The notes below the pieces were generated by a model. It was not told the DNA's origin. It saw nothing but the letters and a program-made list of their open reading frames with translations, and searched no databases. From Duganella dendranthematis (GTDB taxonomy: Bacteria; Pseudomonadota; Gammaproteobacteria; Burkholderiales; Burkholderiaceae_D): a stretch of DNA of 64,000 nucleotides. This document shows positions 20,005 to 27,443 of this stretch, in pieces. Each line of letters opens with the position of its first letter. Within the stretch, counting starts at the first letter, position 1. The stretch spans positions 2,914,001 through 2,978,000 of the forward strand of contig NZ_CP051684.1 in assembly GCF_012849375.1 (NCBI RefSeq), written 5' to 3'. A program made the translations under genes and the position numbers.

Positions 20005-21282
20005 TTACTTGATCACCGATTCCAGCGCGTACAAGTCTTCCGGCTTCTCCCGCTGGCGCACCAGATGGACAGTGTCGCCGTCGACGATCACCTCGGCCGC
20101 GCGGCCGCGGGTGTTGTAGTTGGAAGCCATGGTCATGCCGTAGGCGCCAGCGGTGTGCATCACCAGCAGGTCGCCGGCTGCCACCGCCAGCGAACGGTCG
20201 CGCGCCAGCCAGTCGCCGGATTCGCAGATCGGTCCCACCACATCAAATTCGGCGGCGGCGGCGCTGCCTTGCACCACCGGCTGCATATCCATCCAGGCCT
20301 GGTACAGCGCTGGACGCGCCATGTCGTTCATCGCCGCGTCGACGATGCAGAAGTTCTTCTCTTCGCCATGCTTGAGGAACTCGACCTTGGTCAGCAGCAC
20401 GCCGGTGTCGCCGACGATCGAACGGCCTGGTTCGAAGATCACCTTGATCGGCTTGCCGTTGTGACGCTCGGCGCGCCAGGCGTCGATGCGCGCAAAGACG
20501 CGGCCCAGGTAGGTGCCAACCGGCACCGGCGCTGCGTCGTCCGCATCGCGGTAGTCGATGCCGATGCCGCCGCCCATGTCCAGGTGGTGCAGTTCGATGC
20601 CTTCGGCGCCCAGCTGGTCGATCAGCTCGATCAAGCGGTCCAGCGCTTCCAGCAGCGGCGCGTCGTCCAGCAGTTGCGAGCCGATGTGGCAGTCGATGCC
20701 CGACACGTCCAGGTGCGGCAGCTTGGCGGCGGTGCGGTAGGTGTCCAGCGCATCGTCGAACGCCACGCCGAACTTGTTGGCTTTCAGGCCGGTCGCAATA
20801 TACGGGTGGGTCTTGGCGTCGACGTTCGGATTCACGCGCAGCGAGATGCGCGCCTTCTTGCCCATCGATCCGGCCACCTCGTTCAGGCGGTGCAGCTCGG
20901 GGATCGATTCGACGTTGAAGCACAGGATGTCGTGCGACAGCGCCAGGCGCATTTCGTCCACGCTCTTGCCGACGCCGGAGAAAATCACCTTGCCAGGATC
21001 GCCACCGGCCGCCAGCACGCGCAGTAGTTCGCCGCCGGAGACAATGTCAAAGCCCGCGCCCTGGCGCGCCAGCAGGTCGAGGATGGCCAGGTTGGAGTTG
21101 GCCTTCATGGCGTAGCACACCAGCGCGTCGCGGCCGGCGCAGGCGTCGGCGTAGGCGGCGAAGTTGGACAGCAACGCGGCCTTCGAATACACATAGGTCG
21201 GCGTGCCGAACTGTTCAGCGATGGCGGTTAGCGACGCGCCTTCGGCGTGCAGGACGCCGTCTTTATACGAAAATTGCGACAT
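20005..21282 (-). CDS. lysA: Diaminopimelate decarboxylase
   Basis: Last enzyme of lysine synthesis, converting meso-diaminopimelate to lysine with PLP. It has 425 residues from ATG 21282 (MSQFSYKDGVLHAEG). K60 in VCYAMKANSN is the PLP lysine; HIGSQLLD, FEPGRSIVGDTG and CESGDWLARDR are the expected active-site blocks. The frame is open further upstream, but that part is the lptM gene read in another frame, so the internal ATG is the right start. Five bases separate it from the lptM stop. The lptM-lysA pairing is common in proteobacteria. Confidence 0.96.
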   Translation of the reverse strand: MSQFSYKDGVLHAEGASLTAIAEQFGTPTYVYSKAALLSNFAAYADACAGRDALVCYAMKANSNLAILDLLARQGAGFDIVSGGELLRVLAAGGDPGKVIFSGVGKSVDEMRLALSHDILCFNVESIPELHRLNEVAGSMGKKARISLRVNPNVDAKTHPYIATGLKANKFGVAFDDALDTYRTAAKLPHLDVSGIDCHIGSQLLDDAPLLEALDRLIELIDQLGAEGIELHHLDMGGGIGIDYRDADDAAPVPVGTYLGRVFARIDAWRAERHNGKPIKVIFEPGRSIVGDTGVLLTKVEFLKHGEEKNFCIVDAAMNDMARPALYQAWMDMQPVVQGSAAAAEFDVVGPICESGDWLARDRSLAVAAGDLLVMHTAGAYGMTMASNYNTRGRAAEVIVDGDTVHLVRQREKPEDLYALESVIK

Positions 21283-21287
21283 AGACT

Positions 21288-21467
21288 TTATTGTTGAGGC
21301 GCGGGAGGCACCGGCGAGGTGGTAGGCGCAACGGCGCCGCTCTTGGCGGTGGGCTTGGCTGCAGGAGGCTTGGGCAGGTACAGCGGGCCGGGTTGGCCGC
21401 AGGCGCTCAGCAAGGTGGTCAGGCACAGGATAGATGTGCCGATAATCAAACGGAAAGTGGACTTCAC
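21288..21467 (-). CDS. lptM: Small lipoprotein LptM (YifL family)
   Basis: A 59-residue lipoprotein starting at GTG 21467. It has a basic start (MKSTFRLIIG), a hydrophobic stretch, lipobox LLSAC with the lipidated cysteine at residue 23, then the family core CGQPGPLYLP followed by a Pro/Ala/Lys-rich tail (KPPAAKPTAKSG). The CGxxGPLYLP motif directly upstream of lysA is characteristic. In E. coli LptM assists disulfide maturation of LptD, the LPS export pore. That links it to dsbD, kdsDC and lptCA elsewhere in this window. The start codon and motif are read directly. Confidence 0.88.
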   Translation of the reverse strand: MKSTFRLIIGTSILCLTTLLSACGQPGPLYLPKPPAAKPTAKSGAVAPTTSPVPPAPQQ

Positions 21468-21510
21468 GATAGAATCATGGATTATTTAGATGCAGATACT
21501 GGAGTGTAGC

Positions 21511-21849
21511 ATGGGCGAATCAGAATTCCTGGCGCAAGCCGAAGCCACCCTCAACGCCATTGAGGCCGCGCTGGACCGTTTAAACGATGCCGACATGACC
21601 GATGTCGAATGCAGCCGCAGCGGCAACGTGCTGGAGATTGAGTTTATCGACAACGGTTCCAAGATCATCGTCAACAGCCAGGCGGCGATGTCCGAGCTGT
21701 GGGTGGCCTCGCGTTCCGGCGGCTACCACTATAAGCAAAAAGACGGCAAGTGGCTCAATACCCGCGACGGCTCCGAGCTGTTTGCCACCCTGTCCGAGGA
21801 AGTCTCGAAGCAGGGCGGCGCGCCAGTGGTGCTGACGCCTGACGCTTAA
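21511..21849 (+). CDS. cyaY: Iron-sulfur cluster assembly protein CyaY (frataxin)
   Basis: A 112-residue bacterial frataxin that binds iron and modulates the cysteine desulfurase IscS. ATG 21511 is preceded by GGAG at a 9-base distance; the open frame extends seven codons further without a better site. Family features are the acidic first helix (ESEFLAQAEATLNAIEAALDRL), the strands VLEIEFIDNGSKIIVNSQ, and WVASRSGGYHYK. It is divergent from lptM-lysA across only 43 bases. Its stop overlaps the mrcA stop by a few bases in tail-to-tail fashion. Confidence 0.95.
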   Translation: MGESEFLAQAEATLNAIEAALDRLNDADMTDVECSRSGNVLEIEFIDNGSKIIVNSQAAMSELWVASRSGGYHYKQKDGKWLNTRDGSELFATLSEEVSKQGGAPVVLTPDA

Positions 21850-24215
21850 AACAGCTCGTTCTTCACGGCATCCTTGGCCTTTTCCTCGGCCGGGGTGCCA
21901 TGCCCCGGCGCATCGAGGTTGTTGACCCCGGTGCCCGGCGGATTCTCCGTATAGTAATACTCATCCCCCACCAGCATCACGCCGTCCGGCACCGCACGTT
22001 CCTCGATCGGAATGCTCTTCAGCGCTTTTTGCATGTAGCTGATCCAGATCGGCAGCGCCAGGCCACCGCCGGTTTCGCGGTTGCCCAGGTTCTTAGGCTG
22101 GTCGTAGCCGATCCAGGCGATGCCCACCAGCTTGGGCTGGTAGCCGGCGAACCAGGCGTCGATCGAATCATTGGTGGTGCCGGTCTTGCCGGCGATGTCG
22201 CGCCGGCCCAGCACATTGGCCTTGGCCGCCGTGCCGAAGCGCACCACGTCCTTCAGCATCGAATCCATCAGGAAGGCGTTGCGCTCGTCGATCACGCGGT
22301 TCTTCTCGTCGCCGGCCTGGTCCGGATGCGCCTGCGACAAAATCTTGCCGTCGGCATCGGTCACCTTGGAGATCAGGTAAGGGCTGACCTTGTAGCCGCC
22401 GTTGGCGAACACCGCATACGCGCCGGCCATCTGCAGCGGCGTGACGTTGCCGGCGCCCAGGGCCAAGGTCAGATAAGGCGGGTTCTTGTCGGCGTCAAAG
22501 CCGAAGCGGGTTGCGTATTCCTGGCCGTACTTGGCGCCGATGCGGTGCAGGATGCGGATCGAGATCATGTTCTTGGACTTGGTCAGGCCCTTGCGCATGG
22601 TCATCGGCCCTTCGTACTTGCCGTCGTAGTTCTTCGGCTCCCACGCCTGGCCGCCGGTCTGGCCGGCGTCGAACGAAATCGGCGCATCATTGATGATGGT
22701 GGCCGGCGACAGGCCGCGCTCCAGCGAGGCCGAATAGATGAACGGCTTGAACGACGAGCCCGGCTGACGCCAGGCCTGGGTCACGTGGTTGAACTTGTTG
22801 CGGTTGTAGTCGAAGCCGCCCACCATGGCCTTGATCGCGCCGTCTTGCGTGCTGGCCGCAACAAAAGCCGATTCGATTTCCGGCATCTGCGCCACCAGCC
22901 AGTCTTTGCCCTCCTGCAGCACGCGGATCACCGCGCCACGGCGGATGCGCTTGTTCGGCGGGTTTTTATCCGACAGCCACGAGCGGCCCTGTTCCAGGCC
23001 GGCGCCGCTGATCTTGATTTCATCGCCCGAAGCGGTCACGGCGGTAATCAGCTGCGGCGTGGCCGACAGCACCACGGCGGCGATCAGGTCGTCGTTGTCC
23101 GGATGCTCGGCCAGCACGGTCTCGATGGCGTCGTCGGCTTCTTCCTTCTTGGCCGGGATGTCGATGTACGCTTCCGGACCGCGGTAGGCATGGCGGCGCT
23201 CGTAGTCCATCACGCCCTTGCGCAGCGCCAGGTAGGCGGCGTCCTGGTCGGCCTTGGTGATGGTGGTAAACACGTTCAGGCCGCGGGTATAGGTATCTTC
23301 CTTGAACTGTTCGTACACCAGCTGGCGCGCCAGTTCGGCCACGTACTCGGCGTGCACGCCGAACTCGCTGCTGTCGGTCTTGACCTTCAGCTCTTCGGCC
23401 TTGGCGGTCTCGTACTGCTTGTCGCTGATGTAACCCAACTCATGCATGCGCTGCAGGATGTACTGTTGGCGGGTGCGTGCGCGCTTTGGATTGACGACCG
23501 GGTTGTAAGCCGACGGCGCTTTCGGCAGGCCGGCCAGCATGGCCGCTTCGGCGATGCTAATGTCGCGCAGGTTTTTGCCGAAATAGATTTGTGCGGCCGA
23601 CGAGAAGCCATAGGCGCGCTGGCCCAGGTAGATCTGGTTCATATAGACCTCCAGAATCTGGTCCTTGCTGAGGTTCTTCTCGATCTTCCACGCCAGCAGC
23701 ATCTCGTAGACTTTGCGCTTGATAGTCTGTTCGCTGGACAGGAAGAAGTTGCGCGCCACCTGCTGGGTGATGGTCGAGGCGCCTTGCTTGCCGCCGCTGC
23801 CGATGGCGTTGTGCAGGCCGGCGCGCAGGATGCCGGTGTAATCGACGCCGCCGTGTTCATAGAAGCGGTCGTCCTCGATGGCCAGCACCGCCTTCTTCAT
23901 GACGTCCGGGATGTCCTTGATGCGCACCAGGTTGCGGCGCTCTTCGCCGAATTCGCCGATCAGCACATTATCGGCGGAGAAGATCCGCAGCGGCATCTTC
24001 GGCCGGTAGTCGGTCAGCGTGTCGAGCTCGGGCAGGTTGGGATAGGCCATCGCCAGGCCGAACACCACCAGCAGCACGCCCGTGACGCCCAGGCCGAGCA
24101 CGGACAGTCCGGCCAGCAGGAAGAAGCGTGACGAGCGCGACGGCGCCTTGCGCGTTTGCTTGCCATTTTGGTCAGGCGGGTTGGTTGGTGGCGGTGCCGA
24201 GTTGGAAGAAGCCAT
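21846..24215 (-). CDS. mrcA: Penicillin-binding protein 1A (bifunctional peptidoglycan synthase)
   Basis: A 789-residue class A PBP that polymerises and crosslinks peptidoglycan. A short cytoplasmic Pro/Lys-rich tail is followed by one membrane anchor (about 31-57). The GT51 glycosyltransferase has catalytic E114 in AIEDDRFYEHGG, and an OB-like insert lies in the middle. The transpeptidase has S487 in PGSSFKP, an SKN motif (TKSKNMISIR) and KTGTT. The length and motif set match PBP1A. A -10-like element is placed just upstream. It diverges from pilM, the usual betaproteobacterial arrangement. Confidence 0.97.
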   Translation of the reverse strand: MASSNSAPPPTNPPDQNGKQTRKAPSRSSRFFLLAGLSVLGLGVTGVLLVVFGLAMAYPNLPELDTLTDYRPKMPLRIFSADNVLIGEFGEERRNLVRIKDIPDVMKKAVLAIEDDRFYEHGGVDYTGILRAGLHNAIGSGGKQGASTITQQVARNFFLSSEQTIKRKVYEMLLAWKIEKNLSKDQILEVYMNQIYLGQRAYGFSSAAQIYFGKNLRDISIAEAAMLAGLPKAPSAYNPVVNPKRARTRQQYILQRMHELGYISDKQYETAKAEELKVKTDSSEFGVHAEYVAELARQLVYEQFKEDTYTRGLNVFTTITKADQDAAYLALRKGVMDYERRHAYRGPEAYIDIPAKKEEADDAIETVLAEHPDNDDLIAAVVLSATPQLITAVTASGDEIKISGAGLEQGRSWLSDKNPPNKRIRRGAVIRVLQEGKDWLVAQMPEIESAFVAASTQDGAIKAMVGGFDYNRNKFNHVTQAWRQPGSSFKPFIYSASLERGLSPATIINDAPISFDAGQTGGQAWEPKNYDGKYEGPMTMRKGLTKSKNMISIRILHRIGAKYGQEYATRFGFDADKNPPYLTLALGAGNVTPLQMAGAYAVFANGGYKVSPYLISKVTDADGKILSQAHPDQAGDEKNRVIDERNAFLMDSMLKDVVRFGTAAKANVLGRRDIAGKTGTTNDSIDAWFAGYQPKLVGIAWIGYDQPKNLGNRETGGGLALPIWISYMQKALKSIPIEERAVPDGVMLVGDEYYYTENPPGTGVNNLDAPGHGTPAEEKAKDAVKNELF

Positions 24216-24542
24216 GCAGTGCGATCTCTTAGTTATTTGTGCGGCCCATTATAAGCGAGCGGCGGGGCCGTTCCATACGACAGGAATATTTCTTCGTGAG
24301 CAACAAAACAACTGAGTTGTTTTTGCTGCCATGTGGGCAAAAATAAGTGTGGCGAAACCCTCACACCCGGTCAATTGTGCACAGTAGAAATACCTTTACA
24401 CTTAAATAGCCTCGATTTAATGTACGGGCTGATATATGCCTTCTAAACGCTGGTTTTCAAACGAGTTCCTTATGCAGACTGCTCGACAGCACGTTCGTAT
24501 GCACAGCCGTGCAGGCGCCAGCCATGGCGCCGGAGGCCTCGT
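24216..24542. other. 327-bp divergent intergenic region mrcA / pilM
   Basis: The longest stretch without a recognised gene. It holds the mrcA -10 candidate near the left end. A perfect hairpin with 8-bp arms lies at 24305-24323 (AAAACAAC, TGA, GTTGTTTT) followed by another T. An AT-rich stretch around 24385-24420 may hold the pilM promoter (TTTACA and TAATGT-like hexamers, weak). A 24-codon open frame at 24472-24546 ends by overlapping the pilM start (ATGA). The pilM ribosome site GGAGG is at about 24530. Confidence 0.55.
24248..24253 (-). promoter_or_regulatory. Candidate mrcA -10 element
   Basis: On the minus strand TATAAT (plus-strand ATTATA) lies 32 bases upstream of the mrcA ATG, giving a leader of about 25 nucleotides. 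The -35 region at 16-17 bases is poor, so this is a candidate only. Confidence 0.5.
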
Positions 24543-25619
24543 ATGATCGACCTCAAGGCCTTGCTGGGGCAGGGCAATCCGCCGCTGGTGGGCATCGACA
24601 TCAGCACCTCCAGCGTGCGGCTGGTGGAGCTGGCGCACGGCGCCAAGGGTGACATCAAGCTGGAGCGCTACGCCGCCGAGCCGCTGCCGCGCAACGCCGT
24701 CACCGACGGCAATATCGAGAACATGGACCAGGTGGTGGAAGCGGTGCGCCGGGTCTGGAAGAAGAGCGGCACGCGCGCCCGCCATGCGGCGTTGGGCATG
24801 CCGCCGGCTTCCGTCATCACCAAGAAAATCATCCTGCCGGCCGGCATGTCGGAAGACCAGCTGGAAGTGCAGGTCGAATCCGAAGCGAGTCAGTACATTC
24901 CGTTTGCGCTGGACGAAGTCAGCCTGGATTTCGACGTGATCGGTCCGGCCGCCAATTCCACCGACGATATCGAAGTCATGCTGGCCGCGTCGCGCCGTGA
25001 AAAGGTCGAGGACCGGGTGGCGATTGCCGAAGCGTCCGGCCTCAAGGCTACCGTGATGGACATCGAATCCTACGCCGCCCGCGCCGCGTTGGACCGCGTG
25101 GTGACGCAGCTGCCGGACGCCGGCATCGGTCAGGTGATCGCGCTGTTCCAGATCGGCGCCCAAGTCACGCATATTTCCGTGATGCTGGACGGCGTCACCG
25201 TCTACGAGCGCGAGCAGCCGTTCGGCGGCAACACGCTGACCCAGGACATTGTGCGCAGCTACGGCCTGTCGTTTGAAGAAGCCGAGGCGCGCAAGAAAAT
25301 CGGCGACCTGCCGGACAACTACCACGCCGAACTACTGACGCCATTCCTGGAAAGCGCCGCGCTGGAAGTCACGCGCGCGGTCCAGTTCTTCTACACCTCC
25401 ACCCCCTACACCAAGGTCGACCAGCTATATCTGGCCGGCGGCTGCGCGCTGATTCCGGGGCTGCTGGACCTGGTGGCCAGCCGCACCCGCATCGCCAGTT
25501 CGGTGATCTCGCCGTTCAAGGGCATGCAGATCGGTTCGTCGGTGCGTGAGGCGCAGCTGCGGCTGGACGCGCCGGCCTACCTGGTGGCCTGCGGTCTGGC
25601 CCTGCGGAGGTTCGGCTGA
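24543..25619 (+). CDS. pilM: Type IV pilus assembly ATPase-like protein PilM
   Basis: A 358-residue cytoplasmic actin-like protein that starts the inner-membrane alignment complex of type IV pili. The N-terminal GIDISTSSVRLVEL is the first actin-fold phosphate loop; TVYEREQPFGGNTLTQDI and LYLAGGCALIPGL are further nucleotide-site blocks of the FtsA/PilM fold. GGAGG sits just before the ATG. It overlaps pilN by one base. The five genes pilM-pilQ follow without gaps, so they form one operon. Confidence 0.96.
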   Translation: MIDLKALLGQGNPPLVGIDISTSSVRLVELAHGAKGDIKLERYAAEPLPRNAVTDGNIENMDQVVEAVRRVWKKSGTRARHAALGMPPASVITKKIILPAGMSEDQLEVQVESEASQYIPFALDEVSLDFDVIGPAANSTDDIEVMLAASRREKVEDRVAIAEASGLKATVMDIESYAARAALDRVVTQLPDAGIGQVIALFQIGAQVTHISVMLDGVTVYEREQPFGGNTLTQDIVRSYGLSFEEAEARKKIGDLPDNYHAELLTPFLESAALEVTRAVQFFYTSTPYTKVDQLYLAGGCALIPGLLDLVASRTRIASSVISPFKGMQIGSSVREAQLRLDAPAYLVACGLALRRFG

Positions 25620-26230
25620 TGATACGCATAAACCTGCTGCCGCACCGCGAAGAGAAACGCAAGCAGAAGAAGCAAGCCTTCTTCGCGCTGCTGGCGCTCG
25701 GCGGCGTGATCGGCATCGGCATCGTGCTGGTGGTCGGCGCCTACAACGCGCGCGCCATTTCGATCCAGGACGCCCGCAACCAGGAACTGAAAACCGCGAT
25801 CACGGGACTCGACAAAAAAATCGCCGAAATCGCCACGCTGAAGCAGGACATCGAAGCGCTGAAGGCGCGCCAGCAGGCGGTGGAGGATTTGCAAGGCGAC
25901 CGCAACCAGCCGGTCTACCTGCTGGATGAACTGGTCAGCCAGACGCCGGCCGGCGTCTACCTCAAGTCGTTCCGGCAGGATGGTCAGAAGGTGGCCGTCA
26001 ACGGTTATGCGCAGTCGCAGGAGCGCGTCTCGGAACTGCTGCGCAATCTGGCCGGCGCCTCGCCGTGGCTGGAGCGGCCGGACCTGATCGAAGTGAAATC
26101 CACCGGCCTCGGCCAGGGCAAGACCGCCAAGAAAGTGGTGGAGTTCAATCTCAACGTCTTCATCAAGCGTCCGCGCGACAAGGACAAGCCGGCGGATGGC
26201 GCCAAGGCCAAGCCGCAGGAGCGCACCTGA
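25619..26230 (+). CDS. pilN: Type IV pilus assembly protein PilN
   Basis: A 203-residue bitopic inner-membrane protein. The conserved N-terminus MIRINLLPHREEKR binds PilM (known for the family). One membrane helix (FFALLALGGVIGIGIVLVVG) is followed by a coiled coil (about 55-95) and a periplasmic fold. The C-terminus is Lys-rich. Start and stop overlap pilM and pilO by single bases. Confidence 0.95.
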   Translation: MIRINLLPHREEKRKQKKQAFFALLALGGVIGIGIVLVVGAYNARAISIQDARNQELKTAITGLDKKIAEIATLKQDIEALKARQQAVEDLQGDRNQPVYLLDELVSQTPAGVYLKSFRQDGQKVAVNGYAQSQERVSELLRNLAGASPWLERPDLIEVKSTGLGQGKTAKKVVEFNLNVFIKRPRDKDKPADGAKAKPQERT

Positions 26231-26910
26231 TGGCCGCCAAGCTCAATATCAATCTCAGCGCGTGGTTTGCCGACCTGGCCGACCAGTTCCGCGACCTCCA
26301 GGGCCGCCATCCGGGCCAGTGGCCGGTGGCGCCGCGCGTGCTGTGCGCCATCGGCGTGACGGCGGCGGTGTGCGTGGCCGGCTACTTTGGCTACTGGAGT
26401 TCGCAGTTCGACGAGCAGGACGCCGGGCTGATGACGGAGACCCGGCTGCGCGACGAGTACAAGATCAAGACCGCGCAGGCGATCAACCTGGAGGCGCTGC
26501 GGGCGCAAAAAGCCCAGGTCGACCAGTACGTCGAGCGCTTGCAGAAGCAGTTGCCGAGCAAGGCCGAGATGGCCGCGCTGCTGACCGACATCAACCAGGC
26601 CGGCGCCGGGCGCGGCTTGCAGTTTGACCTGTTCAAGCCGCAGCAGGTGGTGATCAAGGATTACTACGCCGAGCTGCCGATCGATATCAAGATCACCGGC
26701 AACTACCACGACATCGGCGCCTTTACCGGCGACATCGCCAACCTGCCGCGCATCGTCACGCTCAACAACCTGGCGCTCAGCACCGGCAAGGATGGCGTGC
26801 TGACGCTGGAGGCGGTGGCCAAGACCTTCCGCTATCTCGATCCGGAAGAGGTGGCCGCGCAGCGTAAAGCCGCCGCCGACAAGAAAAAGAAAGCGGCCAA
26901 GCCATCATGA
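26230..26910 (+). CDS. pilO: Type IV pilus assembly protein PilO
   Basis: A 226-residue partner of PilN in the inner-membrane alignment complex. A short cytoplasmic part is followed by one membrane helix (VLCAIGVTAAVCVAGYFGYW), a coiled coil, then the periplasmic ferredoxin-like domain (LPIDIKITGNYHDIGAFTGDIANLPRI region). The ATG at 26230 overlaps the pilN TGA; the frame is open upstream but runs through pilN. It ends in a lysine-rich tail and overlaps pilP by 4 bases. Confidence 0.95.
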   Translation: MAAKLNINLSAWFADLADQFRDLQGRHPGQWPVAPRVLCAIGVTAAVCVAGYFGYWSSQFDEQDAGLMTETRLRDEYKIKTAQAINLEALRAQKAQVDQYVERLQKQLPSKAEMAALLTDINQAGAGRGLQFDLFKPQQVVIKDYYAELPIDIKITGNYHDIGAFTGDIANLPRIVTLNNLALSTGKDGVLTLEAVAKTFRYLDPEEVAAQRKAAADKKKKAAKPS

Positions 26911-27443
26911 AGCTACTCCTTTCCATGTTGATGGCGATGGTGCTGTTGGCCGGCTGCGGCGACAGCGACGTGCAGGAAGTGCGCACCTGGATGAAGCAGA
27001 TCGACGCCCAAACCCAGGTGCGCGTGCCGCCGCTGGCCGAGCCCAAGGTGTTCGTGCCGTTCGCCTACGCGCGCAAGGACGATATCGATCCATTCAACCC
27101 CAACAAGCTGCTGGCCGAGCTGGCCAAGATGGGTGCCACTGGTGGTGGCGGCATCAAGCCGGACATGGAGCGCCGCAAGGAATTATTGGAGAGCTATCCG
27201 CTCGACACCATCAAGATGGTCGGCACCATCGAGAAAAAAGGCGTGGTGCACGCCGTGCTGCAAGTCGACCGCGCCGTGCATCAGGTGGTGGTGGGCCAGC
27301 ATCTGGGCGAGAACTACGGCCGCATCACCGGCATCAGCGACAACACCGTCACCATCAAGGAAATCGTCCAGGACGCCACTGGCGACTGGGTCGAGCGCCA
27401 GTCCCGGTTGGAACTGCAGGAAAGCAAGGAGAACGCCAAATGA
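26907..27443 (+). CDS. pilP: Type IV pilus lipoprotein PilP
   Basis: A 178-residue lipoprotein linking the PilNO complex to the secretin PilQ. The signal peptide ends in lipobox LLAGC (C17). An unstructured stretch with DIDPFNPNKL follows, then the small beta domain (MVGTIEKKGVVHAVLQVD and VGQHLGENYGRI). Four-base overlaps with both neighbours. Confidence 0.95.
   Translation: MKLLLSMLMAMVLLAGCGDSDVQEVRTWMKQIDAQTQVRVPPLAEPKVFVPFAYARKDDIDPFNPNKLLAELAKMGATGGGGIKPDMERRKELLESYPLDTIKMVGTIEKKGVVHAVLQVDRAVHQVVVGQHLGENYGRITGISDNTVTIKEIVQDATGDWVERQSRLELQESKENAK

Noticed and set aside
21900..24131. A 743-codon plus-strand frame opposite mrcA
   Set aside because: PBP1A on the minus strand is unambiguous; the opposite frame has the typical low-complexity His/Arg/Gly composition of an antisense shadow.
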